A stretch of DNA of 12,152 nt from Oscillospiraceae bacterium (GCA_017410745.1 JAFPPJ010000210.1:1-12152); one strand, 5' to 3'; shown: positions 1 to 7,470, counted from the stretch's first letter. Made by a program: numbers and translations. Notes: generated by a model from the letters alone, not told the origin.

Positions 1-1229
1 CCGATTATGCCGTCTTCATTCTTGAAGGCGATCTCACGGGATTCCTCACGCATCTCACGGGTGAGGGGATATATATAGCATACGCTGTCGGAATGGTAAA
101 GATTGAGAAGATCGTATATATCCATGATATCCGAATCGCGTATACCGAAGTTCTCGTCCGCTCCCGAAAGCTCCTGCCACTTTGAGTCGAACACGACTCT
201 CATGCCTGTCTCGCGGTAGGTCATGACTGTGAGTGCCTGCGCACTGTCGCGGTGCATGGGCTGATTGAGCATGGGATAGGTCTTCTTCTGTATCTCTGCC
301 TTGAAGCGCTGATTGTCGAGCATCCTGAGAAGATTGTGCACGGTGTATGCATCGAACAGCTGCCTCGTAGGGAAGAGCACGGCATAGGACACATCGCGTC
401 CCTTGGTCACGTTGATATGCTTGCCGAGAAGGAATATCTCCGCCCATTTGAGTGCGTTGACATAGCCCTTCATGCTGCGGTCGAGTATGGATGCCGCAAA
501 ATCCTGCTTGTAGTTGGTGGAGTAGTCAACACCGTCGAAGTTAGCCACAAGATTATCTATCCTGTTGCGGCTTCGAGCCGAGCTTGTAACATCATGGAGA
601 TATTTGAGCGTGGACTTTATGAGCCTGTTCTCCGGACGGTTGACTGTGAATACGTCATACATTACGAAGAATTTGTCCTTATGGGCGAAATTCTTGGTGG
701 CGTGCTTGGCGTATATAACCTTGCCCTTGAGGAAGTTCTCATTGTTCTCATAGGGGGTGTACGCCTGCTTTATGCCGTTGAGCACGATGCCCTGCACCTC
801 ACTGATGAAGGCGAGGATGAAGGTCTCAAATATATTGAGGTTCTCGGCTGCTCTGGTGTTAAGGTTATGGATGTCAAGGGGCACATCCTTCATTGCGGAG
901 AGCATATTCAGGAATACTCTCTTGGTGGATATGACCTTGCCCGTCTTGTCCTTGGCAGCGAGCATGGGAAGTATCTCAAACTGGGTGCCGTCCTTCAGGA
1001 CGATAGTGCCGACATAGCCGCCTGCACGGAGTATGCGCTCCTTGCCCTCGCCCTCGGCATATAGTATATAGCTGTTTATGCCTCTCGGATCGGGCATTCT
1101 CTTTTCAAGGGCGAAATCACGGAGCATTTCAAATATAGGCTCGGGAAGAGGAAGACCGCCTTCTCTCTGCGAAGACCCCTCTACCGTGAAAAACTCATTC
1201 TCCGATATCCTGTATCGTTCTTTCTTCAT
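1..1229 (-). CDS. mcrC: McrC-family component of a McrBC type IV restriction system, 3' end cut by the window edge
   Basis: McrC joins McrB rings and supplies the nuclease that cuts modified DNA. The frame is open from the ATG at 1229 to the left edge (about 409 codons), so the C-terminus is missing. Landmarks are a beta-rich N-terminal part (residues 1-90), the family segment around NRPENRLIKSTLKYL (about residues 200-215), an FPT-x-LFDAYTV segment before the nuclease domain, and a PD-(D/E)XK-type motif FDSKW with D348 and K350. E. coli McrC has a catalytic Asp 13 residues before the equivalent Asp. Here that position is Val with Thr next to it; the nearest upstream Asp is D328, 20 residues away. 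The ATG follows a GGAAGGGAG Shine-Dalgarno site and sits 24 bases after mcrB, so the two are surely one operon. Family call is confident; nuclease competence is not. Confidence 0.85.
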   Translation of the reverse strand, partial: MKKERYRISENEFFTVEGSSQREGGLPLPEPIFEMLRDFALEKRMPDPRGINSYILYAEGEGKERILRAGGYVGTIVLKDGTQFEILPMLAAKDKTGKVISTKRVFLNMLSAMKDVPLDIHNLNTRAAENLNIFETFILAFISEVQGIVLNGIKQAYTPYENNENFLKGKVIYAKHATKNFAHKDKFFVMYDVFTVNRPENRLIKSTLKYLHDVTSSARSRNRIDNLVANFDGVDYSTNYKQDFAASILDRSMKGYVNALKWAEIFLLGKHINVTKGRDVSYAVLFPTRQLFDAYTVHNLLRMLDNQRFKAEIQKKTYPMLNQPMHRDSAQALTVMTYRETGMRVVFDSKWQELSGADENFGIRDSDIMDIYDLLNLYHSDSVCYIYPLTREMREESREIAFKNEDGII

Positions 1230-1253
1230 TATGCTCCCTTCCGCACGTCAAGC

Positions 1254-2264
1254 TCAGATCAGCTTTCTGTACGCTTCCGGATTCCAGAAGGCATCGTCAT
1301 TGATCTCATAGGTGTCATCGACATCCAGGAAGAGCTCCACCTTTTCGCCGAAGGTCTTCTTATAGTCGATGGCAAGAGCCTTTACGAACTGCTCGTCCGG
1401 TTCCTTGTTGTAGTCGCCGAGCACCCATCTTATCTTCTGATAGTCTCCGTAGAAGTATTCCTGGAGAAGAGGTATGATGGAGTTCTTGAATATGGAGCCG
1501 AGACGGATTATGGAAGGATCGGTCTTGAGCGGCATGAAGTATGCATGGCCGATGGTATGCTCTCTGTCAACGAGTATCTCTATGCGCTTGTTGATGGTGG
1601 CAAGAAGATGCTCTATGCTGATGCCCTCAACGTAGGTGTCGCCGAAAAGCTCGGGACGGGGCAGCATCTCGATGAAGTCGAATCTTCTTCTGATAGCCGT
1701 ATCGAGGAGGGCTATGGAACGGTCGGCAGTATTCATCGTGCCGACGATATATACATTGGAAGGAACGCCGAACAGATCCATGGAGTATGCGAGCCTTACC
1801 TTGACCTCTTCGCGCTCGCCGAGACGCTTGGAGGGCTCGATAACGGTAATGAGCTCACCGAATATCTTGGATATGTTGCCGCGGTTGATCTCATCTATGA
1901 TGAATACATAGGGCTCGTCGGGATGCTCCTGCGCTCTGTGGCAGAATTCTCTGAATATGCCCTGGTCAACGACGTACACCATTTCCTTCTTACGGGTACG
2001 CTCACCGCGCTCGTTCATAGTCTCAAGGAAGACGGGCTTGATGCCCTCGATGAATTCCTCGTAGCCCATGGACTGATGGAATGTGGTGAATTCGATCTGA
2101 CCGAAGCTGTTCTTGAGCTCATTGTATCTGTCGAGCATCGAATCATAATCCTTTGCCATGACCGTCTCAACAGGTATGTTATATATGATGGAAAGTGCGT
2201 AGTTTACGCTGTTATAGGTTTTACCGGTGCCGGGGGGTCCGTAAAGGATGATGTTCTTTCCCAT
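1254..2264 (-). CDS. mcrB: McrB-type GTPase, AAA+ domain only
   Basis: 336-residue AAA+ motor subunit of a McrBC type IV restriction system; family members hydrolyse GTP and translocate DNA toward McrC. Visible motifs: Walker A GPPGTGKT (9-16), Walker B with VFIIDEINRGN (120-130), the McrB hallmark MNTADRS (177-183), and the arginine cluster RRRF (192-195). There is no N-terminal DNA-recognition domain: the protein begins eight residues before Walker A. The start is firm because an in-frame TGA lies at 2280-2282, just upstream, and GGGAAGA precedes the ATG. E. coli McrB carries roughly 160-190 extra N-terminal residues that read the modified base, so target recognition here must come from McrC, from an unlinked protein, or not at all. 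A consensus-like promoter lies upstream and mcrC follows after 24 bases. Confidence 0.92.
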   Translation of the reverse strand: MGKNIILYGPPGTGKTYNSVNYALSIIYNIPVETVMAKDYDSMLDRYNELKNSFGQIEFTTFHQSMGYEEFIEGIKPVFLETMNERGERTRKKEMVYVVDQGIFREFCHRAQEHPDEPYVFIIDEINRGNISKIFGELITVIEPSKRLGEREEVKVRLAYSMDLFGVPSNVYIVGTMNTADRSIALLDTAIRRRFDFIEMLPRPELFGDTYVEGISIEHLLATINKRIEILVDREHTIGHAYFMPLKTDPSIIRLGSIFKNSIIPLLQEYFYGDYQKIRWVLGDYNKEPDEQFVKALAIDYKKTFGEKVELFLDVDDTYEINDDAFWNPEAYRKLI

Positions 2265-2301
2265 GCATTGATCTTCCCTTCAAAAATAATCGGTTACAAT
2301 C

Positions 2302-2330
2302 ATTATATCATGATTTAGGAAAAAATGCAA
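2302..2330 (-). promoter_or_regulatory. Sigma-A-type promoter of mcrB-mcrC
   Basis: On the minus strand TTGCAT (2325-2330) and TATAAT (2302-2307) are separated by exactly 17 bases, about 37 bases before the mcrB start. The surrounding 139-base gap between the DHH gene and mcrB is AT-rich. It also holds a weak inverted repeat AATGTAAA/TTTACATT (2337-2344 with 2374-2381) that could end the upstream transcript, but its long loop makes that doubtful. The restriction operon therefore appears to be separately expressed. Confidence 0.75.
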
Positions 2331-2403
2331 GATTAAAATGTAAATCTCTGTATATTCTGCACATTGTACAAATTTTACATTGCTTTTTTTATGAGTATTA
2401 AGC

Positions 2404-3351
2404 CTACAGGGTATCCTTCCCTGCAAGATAGTCCTGTGCAAGCTTCATCATGGCTGTGCGGACTTCTTCCGCGCTGCCCTCCATCGTGGCTCCTGCGGCA
2501 TTGGAGTGACCGCCGCCGCCTATCCTGCTGCACAGCTCATGTGCATCGTATCTGCCGGATGCACGGACGGATATGCGGCATATGCCCTCGCGCTTCTCAC
2601 GCACGACTATGCCTATGACGGCGCCTGCCTCCTCGGCGATGTCGTTTATGCCCTCGGTATCGTCATCGGTGATGTCAAGCTCGCCGTAGTCGGAGTGGCG
2701 CAGCATAAATGCGGCGATGCGGGAGTCATCGGAGAGGGCGATGCTGCTTCTCAGGCGCTGCTCTATCGCCATGCGCTTGGGAGACTTGACAAGGTAGTGG
2801 CGGCGCGTGATCGCCTTTATGTCCGCACCGCAGGAGGCGAATATATACGCATAACGCATGGTGTCCCTGTCGGTGGAGCTTGAGCGGAAGCAGGAGGTAT
2901 CGGTGACGAGCCCTGTCATGAGCAGGTCTGCCATAAGGCGGCTCACAGGCACGCCGAGGCACTGTATGACTTCATATATCAGCTGGACGCAGGCGGATGC
3001 ATCCTTGTCGCAGAAGATATGCTTGGCACCGGTGGTATTGTCCGCGTGGTGGTCGATACAGCACAGTATGCGCTTGCCGCTGTACTCGCCGAGCCGTGCC
3101 TTCGTGGAGGTGTCCACGCATATATACTCGGGGTCTGTGAGGTTCTGCTTCTCCACCTCATCGGTAAGATACCGGTACTGTGCGGGTATGGCAGAGGAGC
3201 ATACCGGCTGTGCCTTCTTGCCCGCAAGTCTGAGTGCAAGGGCGAGGGCATAGGCGCTGCCCACAGCATCGCCGTCCGGGTTGATATGGTAGATTATCTC
3301 GTATTCGCTGCCGTCAAGGAGTATGTCGGCGATCCTTTCTGCTGTATCCAT
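2404..3351 (-). CDS. nrnA: DHH-family phosphoesterase, NrnA type (oligoribonuclease / pAp phosphatase)
   Basis: 315 residues, the usual size for NrnA, a cytosolic Mn-dependent enzyme that degrades very short RNAs (nanoRNA) and in several species dephosphorylates 3'-phosphoadenosine 5'-phosphate. The DHH domain shows H22 with D26-G-D28 (HINPDGDAVGS), D80 (VDTS), the signature D100-H101-H102, and D151 in GLVTDTS. The C-terminal DHHA1 domain carries the substrate-binding GGGGHSNAAGA at 278-288. All expected metal ligands are present. The ATG follows GGAGGG at a good distance; that Shine-Dalgarno site lies directly behind a hairpin that separates this gene from ilvC (54-base gap). It may be expressed by read-through from ilvC. 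The exact substrate (nanoRNA, pAp, or a cyclic dinucleotide breakdown product) cannot be told from sequence. Confidence 0.88.
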   Translation of the reverse strand: MDTAERIADILLDGSEYEIIYHINPDGDAVGSAYALALALRLAGKKAQPVCSSAIPAQYRYLTDEVEKQNLTDPEYICVDTSTKARLGEYSGKRILCCIDHHADNTTGAKHIFCDKDASACVQLIYEVIQCLGVPVSRLMADLLMTGLVTDTSCFRSSSTDRDTMRYAYIFASCGADIKAITRRHYLVKSPKRMAIEQRLRSSIALSDDSRIAAFMLRHSDYGELDITDDDTEGINDIAEEAGAVIGIVVREKREGICRISVRASGRYDAHELCSRIGGGGHSNAAGATMEGSAEEVRTAMMKLAQDYLAGKDTL

Positions 3352-3367
3352 TGTGCCCTCCGAAAAC

Positions 3368-3391
3368 GCCGCATCCCGTGAAGGATGCGGC
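3368..3391 (-). terminator. Stem-loop between ilvC and nrnA, weak terminator or attenuator
   Basis: A perfect 9-bp GC-rich stem (GCCGCATCC with GGATGCGGC, arms 3368-3376 and 3383-3391, 6-base loop) begins 14 bases after the ilvC stop. On the minus strand it is followed by GTTTTC, only four U residues, and then at once by the GGAGGG ribosome site of nrnA. The short U-tract suggests partial termination or processing, tuning nrnA relative to ilvC. Confidence 0.6.
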
Positions 3392-3405
3392 AGTACTCTG
3401 TGTTA

Positions 3406-4431
3406 TCAGTTGTTGATGAGCTTGTCGCTCTCGTTGTTCCAGCTGTAGAGCTTGCGGATCTCTTCGCCTATCTTCTCGGCGGGATGCTCGGAAGCAAGCT
3501 TTCTCATAGCGCGGAAATGTACCTGTCTGCCTGCGGGAGACATATCGAGGAGGAATTCCTTTGCGAAGGAGCCGTCCTGGATATCGGAGAGGACCTTCTT
3601 CATAGCCTTCTTGGTGTCCTCGGTGATGATCTTGGGACCTGTTACATAGTCGCCGTACTCAGCGGTGTTGGATACGGAGTATCTCATGCCTGCAAAGCCT
3701 GACTGATAGATGAGGTCAACGATGAGCTTCATCTCATGGATGCACTCGAAGTATGCATTTCTGGGATCGTAGCCTGCCTCGGTAAGTGTCTCGAAGCCTG
3801 CCTGCATGAGTGCGCATACGCCGCCGCAGAGGACAGCCTGCTCACCGAAGAGGTCGGTCTCGGTCTCGGTGCGGAATGTGGTCTCGAGCACGCCTGCTCT
3901 TGCGCCGCCTATGCCGAGTGCATATGCAAGGCCGATATCCCATGCATCGCCGGTAGCGTCCTGCTCAACAGCGATGAGGCAGGGAGTGCCCTTGCCAGCC
4001 TGATACTCGGATCTTACGGTATGGCCGGGAGCCTTGGGTGCGATCATGATGACATTTACATCAGCGGGGGGCTTGATGCAGCCGAAGTGGATGTTGAAGC
4101 CGTGTGCGAATGCGAGGGTCTTGCCTGCGGTGAGCTGGGGCTCGATGTCGCTCTTGTATACATCTGCCTGCTTCTCATCGGGAATGAGTATCATGATGAT
4201 GTCGCCGACCTTGGCAGCATCTGCTACGCTCATTACCTCGAGACCCTGAGCCTTTGCCTTCTCTGCGCTCTTGGAGCCCTCATAAAGGCCTACTACTACC
4301 TTAACGCCGCTCTCCTTGAGGTTGAGCGCATGAGCATGACCCTGGGAGCCGTAGCCGATTATGGCAACGGTCTTGCCGTCGAGTCTGCCGAGGTCGCAGT
4401 CTTCCTGATAGAATATTCTTGCATCTGACAT
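3406..4431 (-). CDS. ilvC: Ketol-acid reductoisomerase, class I
   Basis: Second step of valine/leucine/isoleucine synthesis: alkyl migration and reduction of acetolactate or acetohydroxybutyrate, Mg-dependent and cytosolic. 341 residues, normal for the short class I form. The Rossmann fold begins GYGSQGHAHA (26-35). Catalytic residues are H110, metal ligands D193 and E197, then E229, E233 and S254 in the knotted C-terminal domain. The cofactor loop after strand beta-2 reads Y50-E51-G52-S53-K54-S55; common NADPH-using relatives have Arg at the first place, and an acidic residue in this loop is associated with NADH use. The start is set by GGAGGT (4439-4444), seven bases upstream. It ends in TGA followed directly by in-frame TAA. 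It lies 147 bases after ilvN, separated by a repeat element. Confidence 0.96.
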   Translation of the reverse strand: MSDARIFYQEDCDLGRLDGKTVAIIGYGSQGHAHALNLKESGVKVVVGLYEGSKSAEKAKAQGLEVMSVADAAKVGDIIMILIPDEKQADVYKSDIEPQLTAGKTLAFAHGFNIHFGCIKPPADVNVIMIAPKAPGHTVRSEYQAGKGTPCLIAVEQDATGDAWDIGLAYALGIGGARAGVLETTFRTETETDLFGEQAVLCGGVCALMQAGFETLTEAGYDPRNAYFECIHEMKLIVDLIYQSGFAGMRYSVSNTAEYGDYVTGPKIITEDTKKAMKKVLSDIQDGSFAKEFLLDMSPAGRQVHFRAMRKLASEHPAEKIGEEIRKLYSWNNESDKLINN

Positions 4432-4454
4432 GGTTATTACCTCCGAAAAAATAT

Positions 4455-4460
4455 ATTATA
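4455..4460 (-). promoter_or_regulatory. ilvC: Possible -10 box for ilvC
   Basis: TATAAT on the minus strand, 24 bases before the ilvC ATG. Seventeen bases upstream there is no TTGACA-like box; that position is occupied by TAGGGTN heptads of the repeat element (ACCCTA on the minus strand). It could be an extended or activator-dependent promoter, or a chance match in AT-rich DNA, with ilvC read through from ilvBN. Confidence 0.35.
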
Positions 4461-4463
4461 ATA

Positions 4464-4520
4464 TAGGGTTTAGCGTATAGGGTTTAGGGTCTAGGGAAGG
4501 AGTGAAGCTTCGCTTCACAT
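4464..4520. repeat. Telomere-like heptad repeat with hairpin, copy A
   Basis: Five in-register 7-base units of consensus TAGGGTN run from 4464 to 4498, followed by GGAGTGA (4499-4505). Overlapping this is a hairpin GTGAAGC-TTC-GCTTCAC (4502-4518), then CACATCT-like sequence. The order heptads, GAAGGNGTGA, hairpin, CACATCT matches the right half of copy B (12021-12083) read on the minus strand. So this is a dispersed repeat family, not chance. It fills the ilvN-ilvC gap and ends 3 bases from the ilvC -10 box. The rest of the gap (4521-4578) holds a degenerate AAC/CTCCA-rich stretch that may be a decayed second arm. Confidence 0.75.
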
Positions 4521-4578
4521 CTGATAAGACAAATTGTTATGTCCCGTCAGTAACTCCACACTCCAAACTTTAAACAAA

Positions 4579-5067
4579 CTATCTTATGGTGACAGCGCCC
4601 TTCTGTATCGCGATAGTGCCTGTGCGGACTATCTCCTTTATGCCGTAGCCCTCGACGAGGGTGTGGAAGCGCTGAAGCACGTCGGTGGTGTCGGATATCT
4701 CGATGGTCATGGAAGTGGTGGTAAGGTCTATTACCTTGGCACCCATCACCTCGCAGAGCGTGAGTATCTCATTGCGCTGGGCGGGTGCAGCATTTATCTT
4801 GATGAGCTGCAGCTCCCTTTCGATGAGCTCTTCTGCACAGAGCATGCGCACCTTGATGGTATCCACCAGCTTATTGAGCTGCTTTTCGAGCTGCTGTGCG
4901 GTGTGCTCGTCGCCGTCCGCGATTATGGTTATCCTTGATATGGTGGGGTCATTGGTGACACCGACCGCAAGGGAGTCTATATTGAAGCCGCGCCTTGCGA
5001 AGAGACCCGATATCCTTGAAAGTACGCCTGCGTGGTTCTCCACGAGAACAGAAACCGTATATTTCAT
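4579..5067 (-). CDS. ilvN: Acetolactate synthase small (regulatory) subunit
   Basis: 162 residues, the typical size. Binds the large subunit, raises its activity and confers valine feedback inhibition. The N-terminal ACT domain (about 3-75) has the effector-binding turn NHAGVLSRISGLF, followed by RGFNIDSLAVG. The C-terminal domain ends with the near-invariant GIKEIVRTGTIA (142-153). Start chosen at 5067 because AAGGAGG (5074-5080) lies six bases upstream. The ilvB TAA stop (5079-5081) overlaps that ribosome site, an 11-base gap that points to translational coupling and fixed subunit stoichiometry. The gene is sometimes called ilvH; the two names cannot be told apart here. Confidence 0.95.
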   Translation of the reverse strand: MKYTVSVLVENHAGVLSRISGLFARRGFNIDSLAVGVTNDPTISRITIIADGDEHTAQQLEKQLNKLVDTIKVRMLCAEELIERELQLIKINAAPAQRNEILTLCEVMGAKVIDLTTTSMTIEISDTTDVLQRFHTLVEGYGIKEIVRTGTIAIQKGAVTIR

Positions 5068-5078
5068 ATCCGTCCTCC

Positions 5079-6695
5079 TTACAGCGTGGATTCAAGCTTG
5101 TATACGTTGCATTCGAGAAGATATGCGGACTTCGACGATGCCAGCTTCTCTATCTTCTCCTCGGCCTCCGACATGGTGGATACCCTGTCGGCCTCGATGC
5201 CGTATGCACGGGCAAGAGCCACGAAGTCAGGATAGTTGCCTATATCCGTGGCGATGAGCCTGTCGTCATACATATTGGTCTGGAGCTCACGCACCATGCC
5301 GAGACGCTTGTTCTTCATCACGATGATCTTGACCGCCGCATTCTCCTGTACGATGGTGGCAAGCTCCATCATCATCATCTGGAATGAGCCGTCGCCGCAG
5401 ACAGCCACGACCTCCTTTTCGGGGGAGGCGAGCTTTGCGCCTATGGCACAGGGGATGGAATAGCCCATAGTGCCCATGCCGCCGCTGGTGAGGAAGCGTC
5501 CGCCATCCCTGAAGCCGTAGTTGTTGCACGTCCATATCTGGTTGGAGCCTACGTCCGCTACGCATACAACGTCATCGGGAAGCCTGTCGGAAAGCTTGCG
5601 TATGAACACCTTGGGATTTATATAGCCCTCGGTCTCCTCATTGGTGGAGATGGTGTTCTTTATCTCGCGTATCTGTGAGAGCCACTGTTCATGCCTGTTG
5701 GTATACTCTGCTCTGCACAGCTCCGAGAGTATCTCGCGGCAGTCGCCGACGAGGGGGATGTCAACATTTATGTTCTTGCCTATCTCGGCGGGGTCGATGT
5801 CGATATGTATGACATTCTTGCCCTCCGCAAGGAACGAAGGTGAACGTATTGCACGGTCGCCTACCCTTGCGCCTATCATGACGATGGTATCACAGGAATT
5901 CATGGCGGTATTCGCCGAACGAAGCCCGTGCATGCCTATCATTCCGAGATACATGGGATGGTCGGTGGGGAATACGGACAGACCCATCATGGTGGATACC
6001 GCAGGTATCTGTGCCTTATACGCGAACTCGCGTATCTCATCGACCGCATCCGAGAGGAATATGCCGCCGCCTACGCACAGCAGGGGACGCTCCGCATTAT
6101 TCACGGCGTCGCGTATGCGCTGTATCTGCAGGGGATTGCCCTTGAAGGCGGGCTTGTAGGTGCGCATCCGTATCTCCGAGGGGTACTCGAAGTCTATCAT
6201 GCGGTTCTGCACATCCATGGGCACGTCTATGAGGACGGGACCCTTCCTGCCCGTGCCTGCGAGGTAGAATGCCTCCTTGAATACACGGGGTATATCATGC
6301 TCGTTCTTGACGAGGTAGCTGTACTTTACGAATGGTTCTGCCGCACCTGTTATATCGACCTCCTGGAACACATCGCAGCCTATCTGGTCACATGAGACCT
6401 GTCCTGTGATGCATATGAGAGGGATGGAGTCCGCATATGCGGTGGCTATGGCGGTCAGAAGATTGGTAGCGCCCGGGCCGGATGTGGCGATGCACACGCC
6501 GGGACGGTTAGTCATGCGGGCATAGCCGCTCGCAGCATGACCTGCGTTTGCCTCATGGCGCACGAGCACATGATGCACCTGCGACTCATAAAGCTTGTCA
6601 TAGAACGGACAGATCGCAGCGCCCGGATAACCGAAGACGACCTTGACCCCCTCATTCTCAAGACATCTGACCATAGCCTCTGCGGCTGAGATCAT
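5079..6695 (-). CDS. ilvB: Acetolactate synthase large (catalytic) subunit
   Basis: ThDP-dependent enzyme condensing two pyruvates to acetolactate, or pyruvate and 2-oxobutyrate to acetohydroxybutyrate. 538 residues, slightly short for the family (about 550-600), with all three domains: the PYR domain with catalytic E48 in RHEANAGHAA, the central FAD-binding domain, and the ThDP/Mg domain with GDGSF at 434-438 and N462. The segment after it reads LGMVREL: L471 (CTC) replaces the Trp that in other AHAS enzymes lines the substrate and herbicide channel (W464 in E. coli isozyme II, W574 in plants). AAGGGAG stands eight bases before the ATG. The 107-base upstream gap contains an AT-rich TATATTATTAT stretch but no clear -35, no T-box and no leader peptide that I can see, so regulation is unclear. 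Confidence 0.96.
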   Translation of the reverse strand: MISAAEAMVRCLENEGVKVVFGYPGAAICPFYDKLYESQVHHVLVRHEANAGHAASGYARMTNRPGVCIATSGPGATNLLTAIATAYADSIPLICITGQVSCDQIGCDVFQEVDITGAAEPFVKYSYLVKNEHDIPRVFKEAFYLAGTGRKGPVLIDVPMDVQNRMIDFEYPSEIRMRTYKPAFKGNPLQIQRIRDAVNNAERPLLCVGGGIFLSDAVDEIREFAYKAQIPAVSTMMGLSVFPTDHPMYLGMIGMHGLRSANTAMNSCDTIVMIGARVGDRAIRSPSFLAEGKNVIHIDIDPAEIGKNINVDIPLVGDCREILSELCRAEYTNRHEQWLSQIREIKNTISTNEETEGYINPKVFIRKLSDRLPDDVVCVADVGSNQIWTCNNYGFRDGGRFLTSGGMGTMGYSIPCAIGAKLASPEKEVVAVCGDGSFQMMMMELATIVQENAAVKIIVMKNKRLGMVRELQTNMYDDRLIATDIGNYPDFVALARAYGIEADRVSTMSEAEEKIEKLASSKSAYLLECNVYKLESTL

Positions 6696-6770
6696 GCGAT
6701 CAACTCCCTTCCATTAATAATAATATACGACCGGTACGTTTATTTTAAGCGCACTTCGATCGGTTATGCT

Positions 6771-6807
6771 AATAAGCGCCGCCCTTCAAGTGTGAGCGGC
6801 ACTTATT
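6771..6807 (-). terminator. Stem-loop overlapping the stop codon of the XRE regulator
   Basis: A 12-bp stem with one G-U wobble on the minus strand (arms 6771-6782 and 6796-6807, 13-base loop). The TAA of the regulator gene lies inside the 5' arm. The 3' arm ends CTTATT and is followed by AGCATAACC, so there is no proper U-tract. It separates the regulator from ilvB and may be a weak terminator or an RNA-stabilising end. Confidence 0.5.
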
Positions 6808-7447
6808 GGTTTATCTCGTTGATATAGCTCTCCGCATTCTTTATGAGGTTGAGCAGAGAGGAAACATAAAGAGGCTGCTCTGTGGTGAGCGTATTTGTAG
6901 TGATGGCAGTATCCGCAAGGCTGCTCTCACGCACCGCCAACTCCGACAGTGCCCTGCAGCGCTCTATGGCCGATACCGCAAGTGCATCAGCGGCTACTTC
7001 GCTCACGGTGAAGAAGCGTCTGTCATTCTTCGGGTTAGCACAGTAAAGTGTACGGAACACTCTGTATACAGACAGGCTCAGCGCCCGCTCGATATATCCT
7101 GTCAGCTCGCCGCCCGACTGCTCGGCAAGTGCGAACAGCACTGCCTCGGAATCGCTCAGGCGCTTGCACGCTGCGGGTACGGGAGGGGGAGCTTCGGTCT
7201 CGGTGATATGTGTGCCGGGTTCTGCTGACCTGCCGAGCAGGTAGTCGCAGGTGACGCCGTAGTAATCGGCGGTGCGGACGAGAAATTCAAGGCCGCATTC
7301 ACGGATGCCCTTCTCATAATGGGAAAGAAGAGCCTGTGATACACCGAGATCGGCAGCTGCCTGCTTCTGGCTTATCTTCCGCTCCTTCCTCAGGAGCGTG
7401 ATTATTCGTGAAAACTCTGTAGCCACTCGGTACACCACCACCCGCAC
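6803..7447 (-). CDS. XRE/Cro-type helix-turn-helix transcriptional regulator
   Basis: 214 residues if begun at the GTG at 7447. An XRE DNA-binding domain covers about 12-72, with helix-turn-helix QKQAAADLGVSQALLSHYEKG and the common closing DYLLGR (68-73). The remaining 140 residues are not a family I recognise: a Pro-rich linker (about 79-93), then a helical region with no sensor motif, predicted soluble. The start is uncertain: GTG codons occur at 7447, 7441, 7438, 7435 and 7426, none with a good Shine-Dalgarno site. The 7426 start would leave only four residues before the helix-turn-helix and has a GGGTGG stretch upstream. No ATG is available nearby. It has its own promoter and lies between metA and ilvB, so it could regulate either, but that is position only. 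Confidence 0.85.
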   Translation of the reverse strand: MRVVVYRVATEFSRIITLLRKERKISQKQAAADLGVSQALLSHYEKGIRECGLEFLVRTADYYGVTCDYLLGRSAEPGTHITETEAPPPVPAACKRLSDSEAVLFALAEQSGGELTGYIERALSLSVYRVFRTLYCANPKNDRRFFTVSEVAADALAVSAIERCRALSELAVRESSLADTAITTNTLTTEQPLYVSSLLNLIKNAESYINEINQ

Positions 7448-7470
7448 AACGTAAAAATACTTGCTGTATA

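Noticed and set aside
252..1064. 270-codon open frame on the plus strand
   Set aside because: Lies antisense to mcrC, whose own frame is continuous and carries family motifs; no ribosome site or homology on the plus strand.
6696..6802. T-box or leader-peptide attenuator before ilvB
   Set aside because: The gap is only 107 bases, lacks the conserved T-box sequence and a run of branched-chain codons, and its one strong stem overlaps the upstream stop codon.
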